Below, piece by piece: positions 19,810 through 27,460 of a stretch of DNA of 27,460 bases. The DNA is taken from contig BFEA01000219.1 in assembly GCA_003427395.1 (NCBI GenBank), positions 1,201,555-1,229,014 of the forward strand. Reading direction: 5' to 3'. A program made the position numbers and the translations under genes. Under the pieces are notes generated by a model. The model was given only the letters and a program-made list of their open reading frames with translations. It made no database searches and had not been told where the DNA came from. Every line of letters begins with the position of its first letter. Position 1 is the stretch's first letter. Origin of the DNA: Chara braunii (lineage: Eukaryota > Streptophyta > Charophyceae > Charales > Characeae).

Positions 19810-20450
19810 TTTTTCTAACGAGAAAAAAGTCAAATCTACACCTTACCAGTGAAAGTTGTGATCCTCGCCATGTGTACTCTCGTGCATCCGGGTGAGTGTA
19901 TGATAAGCATTACTAGTTGTTGTGATTCCATGAGTGCATGTAGTAAGCGTTCATCCGCTTGGATAGGTTCGACCTTTGGTGAGCCGAAACCCGGGTTCAA
20001 AACTGTATTCCAATCTGCTGCAATAAGCAAATTGAGACTATCTGGTAAAATGGTTGGAAGCTCCGCTGAAAAGGCCGTTCTTTCGTCAAAAATAGAAGAA
20101 ACATAAATTGACATCACTGTCCAAGTTTCTTTGAATAGTTGAAATTGTTCCCAAACCTATTGACCCCATACATATGTCATCCGCTCCGTGATACAGATAT
20201 TGAGATCCTTGGGAAACAATAAGTCCACACCCCCCTTAGTTCCACAGGCAGGTGACCAAAATTGAGGACCAGTCCAGCAATAGGTCCCTCCTATACGTTC
20301 CTCATCTAAATTGGTTTCTTGAAGACACATATAATGTGTCTTCTTCTCATGCATCGAGATTTTTAGATGTTCTCTTTTTCGTTGAATTTCAGTGTCATGA
20401 AGACCATATACATTCCAGGTTGTGATATTAATTTTGTGCTTTAGGGCCAT
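19810..20450 (-). pseudogene. LINE-D ORF2: endonuclease part (broken)
   Basis: The frame starts at the ATG at 20448-20450 with KINITTWNVYGL, followed by MCLQETNL and, after one in-frame stop at 20157-20159, LLIAADWNTVLNP. These carry the Asn, Glu and Asp/Asn of the EN active site. The frame ends at 19836, but RFDFFLV, the counterpart of the conserved RIDYxL block, can be read in a shifted frame near 19815-19845. The final Ser-Asp-His block is not recognisable. The start is one codon from the usual beginning of an L1 ORF2 EN domain. Confidence 0.8.
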
Positions 20451-20670
20451 TTACCCTTGCGGTCCAACAACTTTTTGGATCCAGTTTGCAGTCGAGGGTT
20501 TGGGGTCCTTACCTGCGCTTCCCCTACTTTTTATGACATTGGATTCCCATGGGAGGCACAAGTATCTGATGGAGGACCCCAAGAGAACTTCCCTTTGAGA
20601 TGCAGTCCACAACTATTCTGGCAGGACAGTAGCAGAGATGTTGTCTGGTATTCTGATCTTCGTCAAATTC

Positions 20671-21700
20671 TCATTTATCAAAGAAGAAAGGTGTATCAAC
20701 GGAGTCCAAGTGAAGCCAACTTGCTTCATATCTTGGATTTGTCACCTGTGCGTCGTCAACTTTACCTTCCATGCAAGCGACGTATAACCTGGCACAAGCG
20801 TCGTTGTTTCTCTCCACGATGTAGATGTCAATACTGAGATTAAGTATCATTCGAATCGACAACCCGTCGTGTACCAACCCTTTCACCTTCTAGGTAACGA
20901 AGGATTCTATCACGCAGTCTGACAACGGCGATAATTCAAGGAAGAGCCATTTGTTCTTTTGTGAGCAACTTCACTGGACCTTCTACAGACAGTGAGGTAG
21001 CACTAGGACCTTTTCGATTTGTTGAGTCTCGACTAGAATCAGAATCCTCCCTCTCTTTTTTGTTCTGTTCCCGAGATCCAGGTCCGATCATAATACGAGA
21101 CTTCTTCAGTGGAAAAGAGCTCAAACCCTTTGTAGTGTTGGCCTTGACATCCTTCACGATGTATTTTAAGGCTCTGGATGCGTCAGCATCGGCTGCGTCA
21201 ATGTTTATTTTGTTGACGAGGCTTTTGTGTGCATCCTTCATCACCTTATCTGAATTTCCGAAGAACCTGATGCTGATGGTGTGGGATTCTTCTTTTGGGA
21301 TCCACGTTCCGAACGTGTCATGCGCGAACGAGAGAGTCTGTCTGATTTAGTCGTGGAGACTTTTCTCCTTTGTTCCTCCTTCATGCGTCCCTTTTATCGA
21401 GCTCTTGGGATCAACTTTAGTGCCCAAAGGTCCTATTGTAGAACTCTGTGCAGGCCCCCCTGTCTTTCCACACACTCGTTGCTGGAATGTGTTCTAGCCA
21501 GTTAGTGGTGTGATGCCCAACCTCACGGCCGGCGCGACTTCCTGTTCGGAGTAGGATGTGGGCCTGGAAGTGTGAGAAGGGGTGTGCCAAGGATTTTTGG
21601 GAAAGTGGGGGTGGAGTCCCAGTTCGGAACTGAGATCTCCTGTGTACGTCATCTTGTCATTGCGTCGTAGTGAAGCTTTCCGCACGCATCTAACTGACAA
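20671..21700 (-). pseudogene. LINE-D ORF1 relic
   Basis: One frame can be followed from 21700 to 20936 (about 255 codons) with only two stops, at 21494-21496 and 21347-21349. It includes a hydrophilic, Pro/Ser-rich start, then SHTISIRFFGNSDKV and KYIVKDVKAN, and a Lys/Glu/Ser-rich tail. After a frame change near 20890 a further 71 codons are open (20886-20671). The position directly upstream of the EN, on the same strand, is the reason to call it ORF1. No zinc knuckle is visible. The function would be RNA binding if the call is right. Confidence 0.5.
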
Positions 21701-23190
21701 GGGGATTTCTCGATGTGATATCGGAAATTCCTATCCGTTTAGGTGCATGAAGGAAGGAAAATTTCCGCCTATCCGATACTGGAGGTGTCAGGTTCGTCAA
21801 TGGTCACGAATCTGCGCGCGTGGATACGTGTAGGCTGCGCAGATCAGATCGCGCTTACACTTAGCCCCACGAGGTGTTCGCTTGTTCCTGGAAAAGTGAG
21901 AGTCTAATTCCTCATGCAAAATCGCCACGTGACATGGACAACTACCCAATCATCTAATCACTCAGTGATCCCGCAAGCAATCATCCCCAAGCATGCAAGG
22001 TGTCATTATACATCAGACGTCAGAATTCCTACTATGCTTAACGACGTATCAAAATGACAAGCAATGATGATGACCACACAAGAAAACGACAAATATATCA
22101 TTCATTCATCCATTCATTTGACAAAACCCACAATACCCGAGATCAAGATCAATCGCAAAATAAGTGTGGGTTGAAGCTGAGGCAAAAATTCTGAAAACAA
22201 AAGAAAACGGGCGAATCGCCCTAAGCCGAGATCAAAATTTATATACAAAAGTAAAGAGGGAGACAAGACAAAGAAAATTGCAAATCCACGTCCATCAACC
22301 TCAACTCTCTCTTCCTCTCTCTCTCTCTCTCACCGATACAGACAGTCCGTCGTCACGCACCCACCCACGAAGTCGTCACCCTAGTTAGTCCTCCTGCACC
22401 CGTCAGGTTCGCCCGCGCACTACAGTCCGTCGTAGCCCCACGCGTCAACCCCGCGCATTCGGCACCAGCTCGTCGAGTCGCCCGACTCCCACTTCAAGCC
22501 GAAATTTATATCGTGCATACATGCACGAAGAACACGGAATTGCAAGGACTTAGGAAGAGAGAAGGGGAGGGAGAGTCTACATTCTGCATGGTTAGATTGC
22601 GGCGTGGGGGACGTAGCCACTCTCCACGCATCGATCCGATCATGCAGCCCGCGGGCCAGATAGACACAACAAAGAAGAGAGAAGGCGGGAAAGACAAAGC
22701 TCAAGAAGAAAGATACAGTTACAAAGGCGCCCTGCTCAAAATTACGGTTACGCGCAAGATTAAGGGCGCCGGCTAATCAGAGCTCTGTTGCCGCCGCAAA
22801 AAGAAGCGCGCGAGCAGAAAAAGGCAGCGCGAGGCAAAGGAAATCCTAAATTCTTAAATTCCTAGCTACTGCAAAAAAAACTTTTAATAAAATGCAAATT
22901 CTGAAAAGAAAGTCCGAAATTCCGAGAGCCATCGAGGACTCGACAAGATTCGAAAAGAAATTCAAAAAGAACTTGAAGCAAAACCTTCCGCACGATTTCC
23001 GCGCCTAAAACCCGACAACAGAACAAGAAAGAAGTGACGTCAAAGATTATTAATCGTACCTTTGTCGGCGCTACAGCCACTCAGCCGGCTATCTAGGGAC
23101 TTGCCCGACCCTGAACCTAGCCATCCGAAAAGAAGAGACGCAAAAGAACGAAGAAGCGAGGACAGTGATGCAATTCCCCTTCGATCCCGA
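21701..23190. other. No gene seen; AT-rich with small repeats
   Basis: This 1.5-kb stretch has stops in all frames and only short, motif-free open frames. It contains a CT microsatellite at 22305-22330 and an 18-bp palindrome at 22511-22528 (arms TCGTGCAT and ATGCACGA around AC). I looked for LTR ends and primer-binding sites and saw none. Confidence 0.5.
22305..22330. repeat. CT microsatellite
   Basis: Twenty-six pyrimidines, mainly CT dinucleotides with one TTCC interruption. Confidence 0.85.
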
Positions 23191-23599
23191 TCTCCCGTAA
23201 TTGGCCCAACCTTCCCATCTTAGGACCCCTCATTGTCATCGCGCAGAAAATCGTGCGGAACAGAAATTGGTTCGTCACATATGTGACGCCCATGGGGTTC
23301 CAATCCGCTTGCTTGAATCAAGACACATGTCGATTTCTCTTCTTCGTTGCCACTTACCGTTCGACAAGAGTGTGGACGTCATCCAGGGTGGCACACGTGG
23401 CTCTATCCTCATGAAGGGCTCTCTGTAGTCCAAGGAGGGGATCGTGCGTGCCATCGCCATGGCACGTGCCATACATTCGCGCCTCAATGGCCGCCGGGGA
23501 GGGGCGCTAGTACTTACTCTTCGGAGGTCGTGTGAGGCTGGAAGAAGGAGATGTCGATTATCCTTCGCGGGTTCAGGTACTCGGCTTGTGATGGGGGGT

Positions 23600-24160
23600 T
23601 GCTGTTCCCTCCCTGCTCTTCCAGACAAGCCAACCACTGCAGATAGGGCGTCAACGTTCACGAAAGGACGTGCGGGACCGGACTTTCGTCGCACTGTGGA
23701 ACGATATCGAGAGGGAGATCATCGACCAGCTGCGCAAGGGGAATCGTGAGTTCTTGTACGATCAGCTGTCGATGGTCGGGTCGCACCGATCCGGATAGAA
23801 ATCCGAGAAGGTCCCCTTCCACCTCCGTCCTCTAGGCTTGGATGATCAACAGCTCGACGTATTCGATCCAGGCGCGATGTTCGTCGTCCCGCGTCCACGT
23901 CAGCTGCACCCCGACCAGACACACCAAGACATCGATGAAGTGCTAACACCACTGTTCCCACTGTCGTCGATCGAGGAGGGGGACAACGAGTGGTTCCAGA
24001 AGAAAGGAGAACCGGGGGCAGAGGCTAGATTGCCAGATTGTAGGGAAAAGAGAGGGGAGGGCGAAAATAGACAGTTGGGACCGGTTCATTGAGGACGCTG
24101 GAAGGGAACCAGCTCAGGAAGCGCCACCGCCGGCTCGTTCCGAGACGTTCGGAGCCCTCC
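23600..24160 (+). pseudogene. Coding-like relic of unknown function (plus strand)
   Basis: A protein-like frame can be read from about 23623: RKDVRDRTFVALWNDIERE, then LRKGNREFLYDQL, one TAG near 23800, then VPFHLRPLGLDDQQLDVF and DIDEVLTPLFPL. A second segment in another frame (SWDRFIEDAGREPAQEAP, about 24070-24130) may follow after a frame change near 24060. The amino-acid pattern (charged helices, conserved-looking Trp and Pro) is unlike the neighbouring shadow frames. Just upstream, CTGTTCCCTCCCTGCTCTTCCAG (a run of 23 that ends at about 23622) looks like a polypyrimidine tract and 3' splice site, so an exon is possible. I do not recognise the family. A mobile-element gag relic is one alternative. 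Confidence 0.35.
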
Positions 24161-24515
24161 GACGTCGATGTCGTCCATGGGGACAAGATTGTCGTCGTGG
24201 CGCGTAAGCCACTGATTCCACTCCGTTGCCAGCTGTTGGCCCCACTCCCTTAGCGACGTCCGGATGGCTGTGTGTCGTAGAGGGTTGATCGTGCTAACCG
24301 CTGAAGATGACAACGGTAGACACGTGGCTAACTCCCGGAGCTGACAGCCCTCGAACAGCCAACTCCTTTGCCAACACGATCGCTTGACGATGCCCCGTGA
24401 ATCGGAACTCCGCCGCCTCGAACACTCCCGTGGTATAGAAGAACTGCGCGAGCCGTAGAAGATATGGACTGAATCGGGGGTGATGGACTTGCCTGATCGC
24501 CAAGATGATGCCACG
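24086..24515 (-). pseudogene. Coding-like relic of unknown function (minus strand)
   Basis: Two minus-strand frames complement each other. Positions 24503 to about 24345 read HPRFSPYLLRLAQFFYTTG, then EAAEFRFTGHRQAIVLAKEL. After a frameshift, about 24345-24086 read LREWGQQLATEWNQWL and LVPMDDIDVGGL. Both parts look protein-like and helical, and the shift sits in the middle. No family is recognised. It overlaps the end of the plus-strand relic by about 70 bp, so at least one of the two calls is wrong at that point. Confidence 0.3.
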
Positions 24516-24523
24516 TTGTCGGC

Positions 24524-24549
24524 GCGGATACCCTTACAAGGGTATCCGC
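24524..24549. other. 26-bp near-perfect palindrome
   Basis: The 12-base arm GCGGATACCCTT is followed by AC and then its exact reverse complement. It directly follows the minus-strand coding relic on the right. It could be a terminator-like hairpin, a joined pair of terminal inverted repeats or a binding site. Confidence 0.85.
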
Positions 24550-24777
24550 CCTGCTTTTTGCAACTGACAGAAGATAAGGTTTGTTCAGAATTTGAGTATT
24601 CCGTGCGAGGTTGCGATTGTGTTTAGTTCGCGCTAACTGAATAGTTGACAGGAAGTAGAAAGTGTGGGTGGGCGCGCAGTTTTGAGGCGCGCGTGATGAT
24701 TTTGTCTCTTGATGCTATAGAGTCGGCGTGTCCACCGGCAACATTTTTGGTTTTGATTAAAGATAGGAAAAGTTTCC

Positions 24778-24783
24778 TTTATT
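24778..24783 (-). promoter_or_regulatory. AATAAA polyadenylation signal (minus strand)
   Basis: AATAAA reads on the minus strand and overlaps the TAA stop of the Cys-rich frame to its right. Such a hexamer occurs often by chance, so the call rests mostly on that position. Confidence 0.25.
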
Positions 24784-24961
24784 AAATGGACCAGGGTGCA
24801 CCTGCGTTCATACGGCATGCGCGGCCGATAGCAGATTTGTTGGGTGGCGGCACGCATGGGTTGCATGAGCAACGGTAGCACAAGGGAAACATGTACCCCT
24901 TCATACAGCAAGGGCCGGTGCTTGGGAAACATAGACGCAAGCGGTGGCCTCCGCGCGGCAT
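24782..24961 (-). CDS. Short Cys-rich open frame, possibly coding
   Basis: From the ATG at 24959-24961 a 59-residue frame runs to TAA at 24782-24784; it stays open upstream to 25066 without an ATG. It is unusually rich in Cys: CFPSTGPCC, then LCYRCSCNPC, then a final Cys. The spacing (C-x2-C-x-C-x2-C) could bind zinc or form disulfides. There is no signal peptide. I do not recognise it, and chance is a serious alternative. Confidence 0.15.
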   Translation of the reverse strand: MPRGGHRLRLCFPSTGPCCMKGYMFPLCYRCSCNPCVPPPNKSAIGRACRMNAGAPWSI

Positions 24962-25052
24962 TATGGGGGCTACAAGCGTGACAGGCCGAGCAAGGTCCGG
25001 TCCCTGACTGCGTGCGCACGTACGGGGCCCTGTGATTGGGAGGGAAAGTCTC

Positions 25053-25074
25053 GCAGCAGCCTTCACGCTGCTGC
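25053..25074. other. 8-bp inverted repeat with 6-base loop
   Basis: GCAGCAGC at 25053-25060 pairs with GCTGCTGC at 25067-25074 around the loop CTTCAC. Confidence 0.6.
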
Positions 25075-25129
25075 CGCAGGCCCGGGCCGGCTGGCCATAC
25101 CACTCATATGCAGGGCAGCGTGCAGCCTG

Positions 25130-25410
25130 TCCAGGCTTGGGCTTAGCCCTATAGGTTACATCATTAAACTCTCACCGGGCGGATCCCGGGATCGAGACCA
25201 GCAGCGAGCGTCGGAGCAGTGGAGCATGCCGAGGGGTTGAGGGTCCCGCGGGACTATCCCCCTTGGTTTTTGTGGGGGGTTCCGACCGTGGGCCCGCGAG
25301 GTGAGGCCGAGGCCCAGGTACCAATGGGCCTCTCCCGCATCCGGTTGCCCCGTTTTATTTCTGAGTTTGACTTTTATATATATATATATTTTTTTATTTT
25401 TACTTTTTTT
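25130..25410 (+). repeat. Candidate tRNA-derived SINE
   Basis: GGGCTTAGCCC near 25138 resembles a pol III A box, and GGATCGAGACC near 25190 resembles a B box with two mismatches. A GC-rich body follows, and a T-rich tail with TTTT runs and a TA microsatellite ends it. The box spacing of about 52 bp is longer than in a normal tRNA. No second copy exists in this window, so the call is tentative. Confidence 0.18.
25375..25389. repeat. TA microsatellite
   Basis: Fifteen bases of alternating T and A, followed by a T-rich stretch. On the minus strand it could serve as a TATA box, but no gene is placed to use it with confidence. Confidence 0.8.
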
Positions 25411-25639
25411 GTTGTTGCTGTGTCTATCTGGGGATGAGGTCATGTGCCAGCGCTGGGACCTGCAGAAAAGCCCATCGGCATCGTTCAGTGGATACACCCA
25501 CGAACTGTTGGGCCACTGCTGGGCTACTGCTGGGCTATCACTACCTGGGTACAGTCCTTCGGGACATCCGTTGGCATTGGAACGGTACAGAGAAGATTGG
25601 CATGGCTCCTGCCCACGGCCAACTTGCATAAATGAGAGG

Positions 25640-26745
25640 GGTTGGACTCTCTCTTCGTTTGCCATAGTGAGTAGTGTCCAGCGCAGCCTAGCGGGGGAGG
25701 AAGTAGTATAGGAAGAGAGGGAGGGAGGATCAGAGGAGAGAGAGAGAGAGCGCAGGAGGGCGCTGCACAGAGAGTAGAAGCGACAGTAATAGATGGACGA
25801 ACCTGGACGCGGTTTCGTGCCAGGTGCATTCGAAGGAGGGGGAAGAAAACGGACGGCAAGGCTAGAAGCCATGGCGAGTTGAAAGGCTACAACGTGCTTA
25901 CTTCCTAATGAAAGCCGGCGGGAGGAGGTGTTAACCTGAGGATCTGAGGCAAGGCGAACCAGCTAGGGCTGTCAGATTGAGGAGGAGACTAGTGGTAGGG
26001 GAGGAAGGAAAAGTAAACGGTGCGCGGAGGTGCCGCAAAAACGGCTATGGTGGGAGTGGAGATCGACGAATTTCGGCCTTTTTTTTACTGTTTTGGGCGC
26101 CCGAGGATGCTAATCTGAGGTTTTTAGGCGCTCCGGATCTGATGGCAGCGTCGGAATGTGGATCCCATGGGCGGTTTGGCCGGTATGAATGACAGCAGCT
26201 GCGTGGTCACTATCATGTAGGAGGGAGCTAAGAGAGAAACGGACTATGGCGGGAGAAGACACCCTGACCTCGCTCGATTCTTGATAGATTCGAGCGAAAT
26301 AAGATTCTAAGTAGGGGGTTTGGGACAAGGCGAGGTTAGAGGTAAGGCCAGTTTTAGCTCTAGGTTAGTAAGGTAGAAGTTAGTTGAGAAAAGCGATGCG
26401 TAGAGATGGCGGGGAGTGAGGAAGGAAAGGAAGTAAAATGGTTGCTTCCGACCGTTTCTTAACGAAAACAAGCAAGAGAGGAGGCATTTCTGAGGTTTTG
26501 AAGGGCTGCGAATCCAATAGCGCGGTTGGAATTCGCAGAAGGTCGGTGAATTTTGTGCCATAGGGAGATTAGGCTGCGCCTTGGAAAACAAGTTAGAAGT
26601 AGTTCAGCAAGGATGCATCTAGCCAACTGTTCAACGGTAGGTTCATTCAAGTCTACGTAGCTAGTCATTGTGAATAGCGCAAGGCAGCCGCGGGATTGGA
26701 AGCCTTACGTGTTGGCTAGGGCGTTGCGCATCCTATGACCTGCAT
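25640..26745. other. Purine-rich stretch, no gene seen
   Basis: The plus strand is rich in A and G, with a GA microsatellite at 25736-25752. Several minus-strand frames are open because of the bias (Ser, Leu and Pro rich), which is typical of non-coding pyrimidine-rich complements. I see no family motif. Confidence 0.45.
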
Positions 26746-27388
26746 GTGATTGTAGAGCAGCGGAAGTTCGTGACGAAATTATCTCGTCGTATCGTCAACG
26801 AGGGCGTATCCATCCGAGCTGTGGCGAAAGATCAATCTGAGTTGGCCATCCTTTTGATAAGAGTGGCACGAGGCGAGCTGCGAGGTACGAGACTTACCTA
26901 CTCGCCATGGGGATCTTCATTGAAGAGGGGGGGGGCTGTGAAAGGAGGATGGGGAGTGAATCTGTCCGCATGTTAGGGAAAGATTCATTCTGTCTTTGCC
27001 GTTTCAGACGTTCGGAGTAGCTCGAGATGAACTACGAGCCTGGAGGCTTATGGCGGTGTGCTGCTCAGCTGGGTGATGAAAGTAGCTTCTGCACGTTTTT
27101 GTGCATGTGTGTAAAAGCATGATGAATCTACCCGTAGTCATACAGGAACCTCAGTCCAGTCGTGATTGCCGCTAGCGCACTACATATGTGGTCACCGACT
27201 GGGCAGGAGAGACCAGTCTTGATTATACGGGCGGTAATCCACTGAGGATGGGGGCGGGCTCAACGGCTTCGACTTGGATAAGCTCAGGCCTGCCATACTG
27301 AGAAGGGAAGGGCATAGTAGCGGGGTACTCACCTATTGAGGGCCACGACAACTTCCTTCCTGCCCTGGTCGTCACTGTGGCGCTGTGC

Positions 27389-27392
<4 letters not shown>
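26746..27392. other. No supported gene
   Basis: A 76-codon plus-strand frame (26746-26976) and a 55-codon minus-strand frame (27223-27390) are open, but neither has a recognisable motif. On the minus strand GTGAGT near 27333 resembles a 5' splice site within the shorter one. This is not enough to call a gene. Confidence 0.3.

Positions 27393-27460
<68 letters not shown>
27393..27460 (+). repeat. A68 homopolymer at the window end
   Basis: Sixty-eight consecutive A run to the end of the window. No AATAAA lies just upstream. It may be the poly-A tail of a retroposed copy on the plus strand or an assembly edge. Confidence 0.85.

Larger units (their letters stand above)
17680..21700 (-). mobile_element. 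LINE-D: older L1-type element lacking its 3' end
   Basis: On the minus strand an ORF1-like frame (21700-20671) is followed by EN (20450 to about 19810), a linker and RT (18960-17680). The RT region ends just after the block that precedes the zf-RVT region in LINE-A and LINE-B; beyond it lies unrelated G-rich DNA. The density of stops and frameshifts is higher than in LINE-A, and the EN and RT motifs are clearly divergent, so this is another and older family. Confidence 0.8.

Noticed and set aside
25156-25872. 238-codon minus-strand frame
   Set aside because: It crosses a TA microsatellite and T-rich DNA, has no recognisable motif and low-complexity composition; more likely chance in biased DNA.
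26307-26591. 94-codon minus-strand frame
   Set aside because: Rich in Phe, Leu, Ser and Pro as expected from the complement of purine-rich DNA; no motif.
27223-27390. 55-codon minus-strand frame with a splice-like GTGAGT
   Set aside because: Too short and without homology; the donor-like site alone does not support an exon.

Overview
The window is eukaryotic repeat-rich DNA. It holds no bacterial-type operon, no rRNA or tRNA gene and no CRISPR array. Most recognisable coding sequence is decayed non-LTR retrotransposon (LINE, L1-type): an apurinic-like endonuclease (EN), a reverse transcriptase (RT), a C-terminal zf-RVT zinc finger, and a separate gag-like ORF1 with a zinc knuckle. This architecture, with GC-rich flanks, long homopolymers, microsatellites and a scaffold gap, fits a large green-lineage (streptophyte) genome. 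A charophyte alga such as Chara is my best guess, but the species cannot be fixed from the sequence alone.

Layout, left to right. (1) 1-435: pyrimidine microsatellite, C-rich DNA and a strong GC hairpin. (2) 417-8464, minus strand: LINE-A, nearly full length, with A-rich tail, structured 3' UTR, ORF2 and ORF1, broken by isolated stops and a few frameshifts. Pyrimidine-rich DNA at 8465-9570, purine-rich on the LINE strand and containing a 132-bp tandem duplication, may be its 5' UTR. (3) 10099 to about 11655, minus strand: LINE-B, the 3' part of a diverged ORF2. (4) 11672-15101, plus strand: LINE-C, related to LINE-A, with an intact-looking EN reading frame, RT fingers, an internal deletion of the RT core, and an open zf-RVT segment; it runs into a 624-base gap of N. 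(5) 15726-17680: a second copy of the LINE-A 3' module, an AT microsatellite, a 169-bp tandem duplication and a G-quadruplex-prone stretch. (6) 17680-21700, minus strand: LINE-D, an older element of another family, with ORF1, EN and RT but no 3' end, and a tandem duplication of RT motif A. (7) 21700-27460: mostly non-coding. It holds two small coding-like relics of unknown function on opposite strands (23600-24515), a 26-bp near-perfect palindrome, a short Cys-rich frame ending at an AATAAA signal, purine-rich DNA, and a terminal poly-A run.

None of the LINEs looks autonomous, because every one has stops, frameshifts or deletions in essential domains. The observations most worth pursuing are the three-hairpin module shared by the LINE-A 3' end and a second locus, a Nudix-like domain at the end of LINE-A ORF1, the LADD variant of the RT catalytic motif in two unrelated elements, and the unknown coding relics near 24 kb.
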